Source of the DNA: JBDTSW01 sp039930945
Lineage (GTDB): Bacteria > Actinomycetota > Thermoleophilia > Solirubrobacterales > 70-9
NCBI GenBank assembly: GCA_039930945.1
Contig: JBDTSW010000092.1
Location: 1-8,533 of the forward strand
DNA: 8,533 nt
Direction of reading: 5' to 3'
The position numbers were made by a program, and so were the translations under genes. Below the pieces are notes generated by a model that was not told where the DNA came from, did not search any database, and saw only the letters and a list, made by a program, of their open reading frames with translations. Each line of letters begins with the position of its first letter. Position 1 is the stretch's first letter. Of the stretch, positions 1 to 6,437 are shown in pieces.

Positions 1-1214
1 TGCTCGAGTACACCGACCGCACCCTGGCGATGCATCGCGGCGGCAAGATCGAGCAACACAACCGCTTCCCGCTGAAGACGCGCGACGACCTCTCGATGGC
101 CTACACGCCCGGGGTCGCTCGGGTCTGCATGGAGATCGCCGCGGACCGCGCGAAGGCATTCGACTTCACGATCAAGAAGAACACGGTCGCGGTCGTCTCC
201 GACGGCTCGGCGGTGCTCGGCCTCGGCGACATCGGCCCCGAGGCGGCGATGCCGGTGATGGAGGGCAAGGCGATGCTGTTCAAGGAGTTCGCCGGGATCG
301 ATGCCTTTCCGATCTGCCTCGACACTAACGACGCCGAGCAGATCATCCAGGCGGTGAAGCTGATCGCGCCGACCTTCGGCGGGATCAACCTCGAGGACAT
401 CTCCGCCCCCCGCTGCTTCGAGATCGAGGAGCGCCTGAAGCAGGAGATCGACATCCCGGTCTTCCACGACGACCAGCACGGCACCGCCGTGGTGGTGATG
501 GCGGCGCTGTTCAACGCGCTGAAGATCGTCGGCAAGCCGATCGCGGACCTGAACGTGCTGGTGCTCGGGCTCGGCGCCGCCGGCGTCGCGGTGACGAAGA
601 TGATGCTCGCCTCCGGCGTCACCAGGATCATCGGCTGCGACCGCAAGGGCGCGCTCTCGACCCAGCGCTCCGACTACCTCGACGGCAGCATGAACGAGGC
701 CAAGCGCTGGTACGCCGAGAACACCAACCCGGAGGGTCGCCTGGGGCCGCCGGACGAGGTGATCGAGGGAGCCGACCTGTTCGTCGGCCTCTCGGGCCCC
801 GGGCTGATCGGGGCTGGCGGGCTGGAGCGGATGACCGACGACGCGATCGTCTTCGCGATGGCCAACCCGACGCCCGAGGTGATGCCCGAGGAGGCCGAGC
901 CCTACGTGCGGATCATGGCCACCGGGCGCTCGGACTACCCGAATCAGATCAACAACGTGCTCTGCTTTCCCGGGATCTTCCGCGGCGCGCTCGACGCCGG
1001 CGCGCCCCGGATCACCGAGGAGATGAAGCTGGCGGCCGCCCAGGGGATCACCGAGGTGGTCCAGCCCGACGACCTCTCCGAGGACTACATCATCCCCTCG
1101 GTGTTCGACCGCGACGTCGCCCCGGCGGTCGCGCGCGCGGTCGTCGAGGAAGCCCGCCGTGCCGGCATCGCCCGTGTCTCCGAGGAGACCGGCACGTTTG
1201 CGGCGATCAAGTGA
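1..1214 (+). CDS. NAD(P)-dependent malic enzyme, 5' end outside the window
   Basis: Oxidative decarboxylation of malate to pyruvate in the cytoplasm, producing NAD(P)H. The frame is open from the first complete codon (base 3), and the residues before the first ATG (base 30) already read as protein (LEYTDRTLA then MHRGGKIEQ). The gene therefore starts upstream, and base 30 is not the start. Actinobacterial relatives often carry an N-terminal ACT domain, which would lie outside. Counting from Met at base 30, the malic domain shows the catalytic Tyr25 (SMAYTPGVA) and Lys80 (MEGKAMLFK), and metal ligands Glu122/Asp123 (NLEDISAP) and Asp148 (HDDQHGTAV). The NAD(P)-binding domain has GLGAAG at 180-185, then SGPG, ANPTPE and a conserved segment around NQINNVLCFPGIFRG. 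Cofactor preference cannot be read safely. It ends 13 bases before the epimerase gene, so co-transcription is likely. Confidence 0.95.
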   Translation, partial: LEYTDRTLAMHRGGKIEQHNRFPLKTRDDLSMAYTPGVARVCMEIAADRAKAFDFTIKKNTVAVVSDGSAVLGLGDIGPEAAMPVMEGKAMLFKEFAGIDAFPICLDTNDAEQIIQAVKLIAPTFGGINLEDISAPRCFEIEERLKQEIDIPVFHDDQHGTAVVVMAALFNALKIVGKPIADLNVLVLGLGAAGVAVTKMMLASGVTRIIGCDRKGALSTQRSDYLDGSMNEAKRWYAENTNPEGRLGPPDEVIEGADLFVGLSGPGLIGAGGLERMTDDAIVFAMANPTPEVMPEEAEPYVRIMATGRSDYPNQINNVLCFPGIFRGALDAGAPRITEEMKLAAAQGITEVVQPDDLSEDYIIPSVFDRDVAPAVARAVVEEARRAGIARVSEETGTFAAIK

Positions 1215-1227
1215 GGGCCGACGGGGA

Positions 1228-2142
1228 ATGATGCGAGTCCTGGTCACAGGAGCGAGCGGGATGATCGGTTCCGCGGTCAGCGACGCGCTGCTGGCGCGCG
1301 GGCACGAGGTGGTCGGCCTCAGCCGCGATCCCCGGCGCGCCCGCGGGACCAACCCCACCGTCACCTGGCATCCCTGGGAGCCGGCCTCCGAACGGCCGCC
1401 GCAGGAGAGCTTCGAGGGCGTCAACGCCGTCGTCAACCTGATCGGCGAGGAGATCAACCAGCGGTTGACGCCGGACGCCAAGCGGCGAATCAACGACAGC
1501 CGCATCCGCGCGACCAAGAACCTTGTCGACGGCATGAGCTCGGCGGCGGATGGGCCCACGACCCTGATCAGCCAGTCGGCCGTCGGTTACTACGGCGACC
1601 GCGGCGAGGCGCTGATTGACGAGTCCACCGGCCCCGGTGAGGGCTTTCTCGCCCAGATCCCGGTCGAATGGGAGAACGCCGCGCGGGAGGCCGAGAAGCC
1701 GGGGGTCCGGGTCGTGATCCTTCGCAGCGGCCTGATCCTCGACCCTGACGGCGGCCTGCTGAAACAGCTACTGCTGCCGTTCAAGCTCGGCGTCGGCGGG
1801 CCGATTGCAGGCGGGCGCCAGTACATGCCCTGGATTCACCGCGACGACGAGGTCGGGCTCTTCGTCTGGGCGCTGGAGAACCCGAAGGTGAGCGGCACCC
1901 TGAACGCATCGGCGCCGAACCCGGTGACCAACAGGGAGTTCTCGAAGGCCCTGGGAAAGGTGCTGCACCGCCCCTCGATCGCTCCCGCGCCGAAGCTCGC
2001 CCTGCGAGCGATGCGCGGGCCCGAGCTCGCCGGCGCCATCCTCTGGAGCCAGCGGGTCTTCCCCCGCCGCGCCCTCGACCTCGGCTACCAATTCCGCTGG
2101 CCCGAGTTGGAGCCGGCGCTGCAGGACCTGCTTCGGGGCTAG
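1228..2142 (+). CDS. TIGR01777-family NAD(P)-dependent epimerase (YfcH-like, DUF1731 C-terminus)
   Basis: Short-chain dehydrogenase/reductase-type protein of 304 residues, close to the usual length of about 300. It has an N-terminal Rossmann fold with GASGMIG at residues 8-14, the family hallmark SAVGYYGD at 117-124, and a C-terminal DUF1731-like segment (FPRRALDLGYQFRWPEL) before the end. The substrate is unknown for this family, so only a nucleotide-sugar epimerase-like or oxidoreductase role can be suggested. The frame is open from about base 1159, but that part overlaps the malic enzyme gene and reads as its shadow. The start is one of two adjacent ATGs (1228 or 1231). GAGGG at 1213-1217 is a usable ribosome-binding site, and the family usually starts M-(K/R)-V-L-V-T-G. 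It probably shares a transcript with the malic enzyme. It converges on the pseudogene downstream, with 16 bases between stop codons. Confidence 0.93.
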   Translation: MMRVLVTGASGMIGSAVSDALLARGHEVVGLSRDPRRARGTNPTVTWHPWEPASERPPQESFEGVNAVVNLIGEEINQRLTPDAKRRINDSRIRATKNLVDGMSSAADGPTTLISQSAVGYYGDRGEALIDESTGPGEGFLAQIPVEWENAAREAEKPGVRVVILRSGLILDPDGGLLKQLLLPFKLGVGGPIAGGRQYMPWIHRDDEVGLFVWALENPKVSGTLNASAPNPVTNREFSKALGKVLHRPSIAPAPKLALRAMRGPELAGAILWSQRVFPRRALDLGYQFRWPELEPALQDLLRG

Positions 2143-2146
2143 CCCC
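2135..2146. other. 12-bp perfect palindrome at the epimerase stop codon
   Basis: GGGGCTAGCCCC spans the TAG stop of the epimerase gene, at the junction with the convergent pseudogene. It could help end transcription, but the stem is only four pairs around a four-base loop and no T-tract follows. It may be chance in GC-rich DNA. Confidence 0.2.
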
Positions 2147-2158
2147 CCAGATGCCGTC

Positions 2159-2838
2159 TCAGCCGCCGGTGGGGTCAGCCACTCCCACCTCGTCGATCGA
2201 GTAGCTCCCCAGCGGGGACTCGCGACCCTCCGTGGCCAGCAGCGCGGTGGTCACAGAGGCTCGGTCGAGCGGGTCCTCGGCGCGCTCGATCGCGTCGAGC
2301 ACCAGCGCCATCGCCTCGCGGCCGAGCGCGCGGGGCTCGAGGTCGAGCGGGGCGAGGGTGGCGAAGGTGCGCCGGCCGGTGGGCTGGGTCTGGGGTGGGA
2401 CCTCGTCCGAGCCCGCGAAGGGGGCGACCAGCCCGGGGTCGTCGGCCGTCGGCGAGAGCTGGAGCATTCGCGCCTCGTTGGTGATCGGCAGCGAGCTCAC
2501 GGTAGCCGTCGGGTCGAGCTCGCCGACGTAGGCGATCGCGGTCGAGTCCTCGACCGCCCGGCGGGCATTGGCGGCGAACGCGGCGGAGTCGCTCGCAGCC
2601 TCCAGGTAAGTGGCGCGCGCACCGCGACCCCACCGGCTTCGCCGCCCGCGGCTGTGAGCGCCTGGTTGGCGCCGGCGGCGATCTCGCGGCCGTCGGCGGC
2701 CAGCGGGCCCGCCTTCGGGGTGCTGACGTAGACGGTCAGCTCGGCGTCGTCGGCGGGCTCGGTGTCGCCGATGCCACATCCCGTGGCGATCAGCGCCGCG
2801 ATGGCGACGATCGGGCTAGCCCAGAAACGGCTCGGCAA
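2159..2838 (-). pseudogene. Decayed branched-chain-amino-acid-type ABC substrate-binding lipoprotein
   Basis: Remnant of a type I periplasmic-binding (Peripla_BP_6-like) lipoprotein. The best start is a TTG at 2838, inside the end of pfk, giving a lipoprotein-like signal peptide (VAIAALIATGC, Cys21) and then ELTVYVSTPKAGPLAADG and ANQALTAAGG, typical of the first strand and helix. Near 2613-2620 the frame breaks at an alternating GC run. The protein continues one frame over as ATYLEAASDSAAFAAN, then STAIAYVGELD, LPITNEARMLQLSPTADD and GSDEVPPQTQPTG. It then jumps to ALGREAMALVLDAIERAEDP and LGSYSIDEVG, which are C-terminal features of the family. Only about 226 codons remain, against roughly 370-400 in intact members, so the central part appears deleted as well. 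The length (680 bases) is not a multiple of three. Family recognition is from motifs. The frameshift alone could be a sequencing error, but the missing middle could not. Confidence 0.75.
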
Positions 2839-3847
2839 CCGCGAAGTCCTCGGGCAGCACGGTGTGAAGCTCGGCGACCGCGTCGCGCAGCGCCACCAGC
2901 TCGATCCGGGGCCCGTGCAGAGCCGGCATGGTGCCCCACTTGCCCTCGTGGGCGGCGTCGATGGCGGCGACCCCGAAGCGTGTGGCGAGGACGCGGTCGA
3001 AGGCCGTGGGCGTGCCGCCGCGCTGGATGTGGCCGAGCACCACCGCCCGCGTCTCGAAGCCCGTCCGCTCCTCGATCTCCGCCTCGAGCCGCTGGCCGAT
3101 GCCTCCGAGGCGCACGTGTCCGAACTCGTCCAGCTCTCCGGCCGTCGTCGCCATCGTCCCCTCCTTGGGCAGGGCTCCCTCGGCGGCGACCACGATCGAG
3201 AAGAAACGGCCGCGATCATGGCGACGGCGGATCAGCGCGCAGACCTCGTCGATGTCAAACGGCCGCTCGGGGATGAGGATCACGTCGCCGCCACCCGCAA
3301 GCCCCGAGTAGAGGGCGATCCAACCGGCGTGGCGGCCCATCACCTCGACCACCATCACCCGGTTGTGCGACTCGGCGGTGGTGTGCAGGCGGTCGATCGC
3401 CTCGGTGGCGACCTGGAGCGCGGTGTCGAAGCCGAAGGTCAGGTCGGTCGCCGCAAGGTCGTTGTCGATCGTCTTCGGCACCCCGAGCACCGGCAGCCCG
3501 TGGTCGTCGTGCAGCTTGGCGGCGGCGCCCAGGGTGTCCTCCCCCCCGATCGCGATCAGGCCGTCGAGGCGCAGGCTCTCGAAGCTCTCGCGCAGGAGGT
3601 CGACCCCATCGTCGCGCTTGAACGGGTTCGTCCTCGAGGTGCCGAGGATGGTCCCTCCGCGCGGGAGGATGCCGCGCGTGGACTCGACCGTCAGCTCCTC
3701 GAAGACGCTCTCGAGCGGGCCGCGCCAGCCATCGCGAAAGCCGACGATCTCGCACTCGTAGGCGTAGATGCCCTTGCGCACGATCGCGCGAATGGCCGCG
3801 TTCAGGCCCGGGCAGTCGCCTCCCCCTGTGAGAACACCTACGCGCAC
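2816..3847 (-). CDS. 6-phosphofructokinase, probably pyrophosphate-dependent
   Basis: Phosphorylates fructose 6-phosphate to fructose 1,6-bisphosphate. It has 343 residues from a GTG at 3847, matching actinobacterial PfkA length. Visible motifs are GVLTGGGDCPGLNA (4-17), IGGEDTLGAA (100-109), PKTIDND (124-130, with Asp128 the expected catalytic base), MGRHAGW (170-176) and LGHIQRGGTPTAFDR. At the phosphoryl-donor position it has Asp104 (GGED) where ATP enzymes have Gly, and Lys125 (PKTIDND). In the family this pair marks the PPi-dependent type known from Amycolatopsis methanolica. The start is fixed by the conserved RVGVLTGGG opening. A TATCTT box six bases upstream of GTG suggests a leaderless message. 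The frame stays open far upstream only as an antisense shadow of the CoA ligase gene. The decayed lipoprotein gene overlaps its 3' end by 23 bases. Confidence 0.95.
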   Translation of the reverse strand: MRVGVLTGGGDCPGLNAAIRAIVRKGIYAYECEIVGFRDGWRGPLESVFEELTVESTRGILPRGGTILGTSRTNPFKRDDGVDLLRESFESLRLDGLIAIGGEDTLGAAAKLHDDHGLPVLGVPKTIDNDLAATDLTFGFDTALQVATEAIDRLHTTAESHNRVMVVEVMGRHAGWIALYSGLAGGGDVILIPERPFDIDEVCALIRRRHDRGRFFSIVVAAEGALPKEGTMATTAGELDEFGHVRLGGIGQRLEAEIEERTGFETRAVVLGHIQRGGTPTAFDRVLATRFGVAAIDAAHEGKWGTMPALHGPRIELVALRDAVAELHTVLPEDFAVAEPFLG

Positions 3848-3853
3848 CCCCCC

Positions 3854-3859
3854 AAGATA
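3854..3859 (-). promoter_or_regulatory. Putative -10 box of pfk, leaderless arrangement
   Basis: On the minus strand TATCTT is followed by exactly six bases (all G) and then the GTG start at 3847. A TANNNT box at this distance would place the transcription start at the first base of the start codon. No convincing -35 box or Shine-Dalgarno sequence separate from the G run is seen. Confidence 0.45.
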
Positions 3860-3871
3860 CGCCGCGATGGG

Positions 3872-3877
3872 TAGGCT
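3872..3877 (+). promoter_or_regulatory. Possible -10 box of the CoA ligase gene
   Basis: TAGGCT fits TANNNT and would put transcription start near base 3884, leaving a leader of about 24 bases that includes the ribosome-binding site. No matching -35 box is visible. It lies in the 60-bp gap between divergent pfk and CoA ligase genes, so the two promoters would overlap closely. Confidence 0.2.
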
Positions 3878-3897
3878 CGCCGCCCAGTCGACCGAGA

Positions 3898-3901
3898 GAG
3901 G
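3898..3901 (+). promoter_or_regulatory. Ribosome-binding site supporting the TTG start at 3908
   Basis: GAGG within a purine run (3894-3903, GAGAGAGGGG) lies six bases before TTG at 3908. This good spacing supports the non-ATG start of the CoA ligase. No nearby ATG or GTG in frame competes with it. Confidence 0.6.
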
Positions 3902-3907
3902 GGCCAG

Positions 3908-5461
3908 TTGACCATCGCCAGCCCGCATCCCAGCATCACCGTGCCCGACTCGGACATCACCTCGTACGTGCTCGAGGGCGTAAGCTCGGACGAGCGGGAG
4001 TTGCTGGTCGACGGCCCCAGCGGCCGATCTTTCACCGGCCCCGAGATCGAGCGCGCGATCCGGGGGATCGCCGCCGGCCTGACCGAGCGTGGGGTCGGCA
4101 AGGGAGACGTCGTCGGGCTCTACCTGCCGAACCTCCCCGAGTATGCGTTCTGCTTCCACGGGGTCTGCACCACGGGCGCGGTCAACACCACCGCCAACCC
4201 GCTGTACACCGCGCGCGAGCTCACCCACCAGCTCGGCGACTCCGGCGCGCGCATGCTGATCACCGTCCCGGCGGTTCTGGAAACCGCCCTCGAGGCGGCC
4301 GCCGCGACCGGCGTGGAGGAGGTCTTCGTCGTCGGCGAGGCCGAGGGCGCGAAGCCGCTGAGCGAGCTGATCGGCGACCCGGAGGCGGCACCCACGCCCG
4401 AGATCGACGTCCGCGAGGACGTCGCCGTGCTGCCCTACTCCAGCGGTACGACCGGCCTGCCGAAGGGGGTGATGCTCACCCACCACAACCTCGTCGCCAA
4501 CCTCTGCCAGGTCCAGGCGGCGCTCGTGCCGGGGGCCGAGGATGTGCTGATCGCGGTACTGCCCTTCTTCCACATCTACGGCCAGACGGTGATCATGAAC
4601 CTGGGGATGCGGACGGGCGCGAAGGTCGTGACCATGCCCCGCTTCGAACTCGAGCAGTTCCTCGGCCTGATCGCCGAGCATCGTGTCACCCGGGCCTACG
4701 TCGTCCCCCCGATCGCCCTCGCCCTCGCCAAGCACCCGGCGATCGACGACGCCGACCTCTCCTCGCTGGAGCTGATCATGTCGGGCGCCGCCCCGCTCGG
4801 GTCCGACCTTGCGGACGCGGTCGCCGAGCGGATCGGGTGCCCGGTGATGCAGGGCTACGGGCTGACCGAGACGAGCCCGGTGACGCACCTGGTCCCACCC
4901 TCTGAGAGCCGGGGCCGCGGCGGGCAGATCGGGCGGCCCCTGGCCGACACCGAGTGCCGTGTCGTCGACCCCGGGACCGGCGCCGACGCCGAGCGCGGCG
5001 AGCTCTGGATCCGCGGCCCGCAGGTGATGAAGGGATACCTCCACAACGCCAAGGCGACGGCCGCGACGATCGACCCGGAGGGCTGGCTTCATACCGGCGA
5101 CGTCGCGGTGGTCGACGACGATGGCTACTTCGAGATCGTCGACCGCTTGAAGGAGCTGATCAAGTACAACGGCTACCAGGTGCCGCCGGCCGAGCTGGAG
5201 GGCATCCTGATCGCGCACCCGGCGATCTCCGACGCAGCGGTGATCGGGATCCCCGACGACGACTGCGGTGAGCTGCCGAAGGCGTTCGTCGTCGCCGGCG
5301 ACGAGGTCTCAGACGACGAGATCATGGAGTTCGTCGCCGGCCAGGTCTCGCCGCAGAAGCGGGTGCGGCTGATCGAGCGGGTGGACGAGATCCCGAAGTC
5401 GCCTTCGGGCAAGATCCTCCGCCGCCTGCTCGCCGGGCGCGAGCCGGCCGGCAGCCGGTAG
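3908..5461 (+). CDS. AMP-forming acyl-CoA ligase (4-coumarate/fatty-acyl CoA ligase type)
   Basis: Adenylate-forming enzyme of 517 residues that activates a carboxylic acid with ATP and joins it to CoA in the cytoplasm. Motifs in order: the AMP-binding P-loop SSGTTGLPKGV (178-188), the LPFFHIYG segment typical of 4-coumarate/long-chain ligases, MSGAAPLG, GYGLTETSPV, GELWIRGPQVMKGYL, and WLHTGDVAVVDDDGYF. The hinge follows (VDRLKELIKYNGYQVPPAELE), and the C-terminal SPSGKILRR carries the catalytic Lys502. The overall pattern resembles plant 4-coumarate:CoA ligases and their bacterial homologues, but substrate choice cannot be deduced. An aromatic acid and a medium- or long-chain fatty acid are both possible. 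The start is TTG, backed by a purine-rich ribosome-binding site. It is divergent from pfk and converges on the small membrane-protein gene, with 7 bases between stop codons. Confidence 0.95.
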   Translation: MTIASPHPSITVPDSDITSYVLEGVSSDERELLVDGPSGRSFTGPEIERAIRGIAAGLTERGVGKGDVVGLYLPNLPEYAFCFHGVCTTGAVNTTANPLYTARELTHQLGDSGARMLITVPAVLETALEAAAATGVEEVFVVGEAEGAKPLSELIGDPEAAPTPEIDVREDVAVLPYSSGTTGLPKGVMLTHHNLVANLCQVQAALVPGAEDVLIAVLPFFHIYGQTVIMNLGMRTGAKVVTMPRFELEQFLGLIAEHRVTRAYVVPPIALALAKHPAIDDADLSSLELIMSGAAPLGSDLADAVAERIGCPVMQGYGLTETSPVTHLVPPSESRGRGGQIGRPLADTECRVVDPGTGADAERGELWIRGPQVMKGYLHNAKATAATIDPEGWLHTGDVAVVDDDGYFEIVDRLKELIKYNGYQVPPAELEGILIAHPAISDAAVIGIPDDDCGELPKAFVVAGDEVSDDEIMEFVAGQVSPQKRVRLIERVDEIPKSPSGKILRRLLAGREPAGSR

Positions 5462-5468
5462 GCGCACC

Positions 5469-5630
5469 CTAGGCGCGCAGCCGCTCGACCATCGGCTGCG
5501 CCCAGCGGTCGAGCACGCCGTTGAACAGCACGAACAGGAAGATGATCGAGCTGACGGTGCCGCCGAGACTGAACGCATAGGCGACGAGGAAGGCGACGGC
5601 GCCGACGATCGCGAAGATGAGCATGCGCAT
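5469..5630 (-). CDS. Small two-helix membrane protein, 53 residues, downstream of trpA
   Basis: Not recognised. The protein runs from ATG at 5630 (or 5624) to TAG at 5469. Residues 3-20 (MLIFAIVGAVAFLVAYAF) and about 26-40 (VSSIIFLFVLFNGVL) are strongly hydrophobic, joined by a short SLGGT turn. A charged amphipathic tail follows, containing DRWAQPMVERLRA. It looks like a hairpin of two membrane segments with both ends on the same side. It starts 15 bases after the trpA stop, with an AGG-containing stretch across that stop, so it is probably the last gene of the trpFBA transcript. Composition (clean hydrophobic blocks, G/C-ending codons) supports a real gene rather than a chance frame. No function can be assigned, and a direct role in tryptophan synthesis is not implied. 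Confidence 0.65.
   Translation of the reverse strand: MRMLIFAIVGAVAFLVAYAFSLGGTVSSIIFLFVLFNGVLDRWAQPMVERLRA
5475..5501. terminator. Possible stem-loop terminator between convergent genes
   Basis: GCGCAGCCG (5475-5483) and CGGCTGCGC (5493-5501) form a perfect 9-bp stem with a 9-base loop. It begins 13 bases after the CoA ligase stop and lies within the last codons of the convergent small gene. It could stop transcription in either direction. There is no T-tract on either side, so it is not a classical intrinsic terminator. Confidence 0.35.
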
Positions 5631-5645
5631 CGCCCGAGAGCCTAC

Positions 5646-6437
5646 CTAGCGAGCCAGCGACTCGCGAACGTCGCGCAGGAGGCGCCCGACCTCCTCGACA
5701 GCGGCCTGGCGATCGCCGGCCTCGGCGACCGCCCGGACCAGCCTGCTGCCGATGATCACGCCGTCGGCCATCTCCCCCACGGCGGCGGCCTGCTCCGGCG
5801 TGGCGATCCCGAAGCCGACGGCCACGGGCACCTCGGCCTCGCCTCGAACCGCGGCGACAAGCTCGGGCAGGTGTGGCGGCAACCGCTTGCGCTCGCCGGT
5901 CACCCGCGTGTCGGAGACAACGTAGACGAAGCCCTCGGCACCGGCGCAAATCGCTCGCCGGCGGGCGGGCGGCGTGGTCGGCGCCACCAGCGGCACCAGC
6001 GCCAGCGCCGCCTGCTTCAGCGCCTGCCCGATCTCGCCGGCCTCCTCGGGCGGCAGGTCAGGCACGATCACGCCGACGGCGCCGGCCGATGACAGGCGCT
6101 CGGCGAAGCGCTCGGCGCCGACGCTGATCGCGGTGTTGGCATAGATCATCGGCACCACGGAGACCTGGGACGAGACCTCCGCGCAGAGCGCGATCACGTC
6201 GTCGAAGGTCGTCCCCGCCCTCAGCGCCTCGGTGGCCGCGGCGTGGATCACCGGCCCGTCGGCGAGTGGATCCGAGAAGGGAGCCCCGAGCTCGATCACG
6301 TCGGCGCCGGCGGCGACGTACTCGCGGGCGACCGCCAACGAGGTCTCCAGGTCGGGAAAGCCGGCCATCAGGTACGGCATCAACGCCGCCCGCCCCTGTT
6401 CGCGCGCGGCCTCGAACCCCGGCAGGGGGCTACCCAT
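5646..6437 (-). CDS. trpA: Tryptophan synthase alpha subunit
   Basis: Cleaves indole-3-glycerol phosphate to indole and glyceraldehyde 3-phosphate in the alpha2-beta2 complex with TrpB. It has 263 residues, normal for the family, and a TIM-barrel pattern: LMPYLMAGFPD, then GADVIELGAPFSDPLADGP with the two catalytic acids at Glu49 and Asp60 (the same numbers as in the Salmonella enzyme). Next come PMIYANT, VIVPDLPPEE, PLVAPTTP, YVVSDTRVTGE and VAVGFGI. In the mobile loop the usual Gly before Val-Thr-Gly is Arg178 (SDTRVTG), which may be a lineage trait. The ATG at 6437 lies inside the end of trpB (8-base overlap), so translation is probably coupled. The frame is open further upstream only as a shadow of trpB. 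The small membrane-protein gene follows 15 bases downstream. Confidence 0.97.
   Translation of the reverse strand: MGSPLPGFEAAREQGRAALMPYLMAGFPDLETSLAVAREYVAAGADVIELGAPFSDPLADGPVIHAAATEALRAGTTFDDVIALCAEVSSQVSVVPMIYANTAISVGAERFAERLSSAGAVGVIVPDLPPEEAGEIGQALKQAALALVPLVAPTTPPARRRAICAGAEGFVYVVSDTRVTGERKRLPPHLPELVAAVRGEAEVPVAVGFGIATPEQAAAVGEMADGVIIGSRLVRAVAEAGDRQAAVEEVGRLLRDVRESLAR

Noticed and set aside
1159..1227. Longer N-terminus for the epimerase starting at 1159
   Set aside because: This part overlaps malic enzyme coding sequence, is Arg/Pro-rich and precedes the normal Rossmann start of the family.
2168..2189. Six-bp inverted repeat (GGTGGG / CCCACC) near the epimerase-pseudogene junction as a terminator
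   Set aside because: The stem is short and has no T-tract. Inverted repeats of this size are expected by chance at this GC content.
4910..4932. GC-rich stretch in the CoA ligase gene resembling the right arm of the palindromic repeat
   Set aside because: It encodes a normal conserved segment of the enzyme (RGRGGQIGRPL), and the partner arm is absent.
2819..5218. Very long minus-strand open frame running through pfk and antisense to the CoA ligase gene (about 800 codons in all)
   Set aside because: Only the part below 3847 matches a protein family. The rest is arginine/aspartate/histidine-rich shadow coding opposite a well-supported plus-strand gene.
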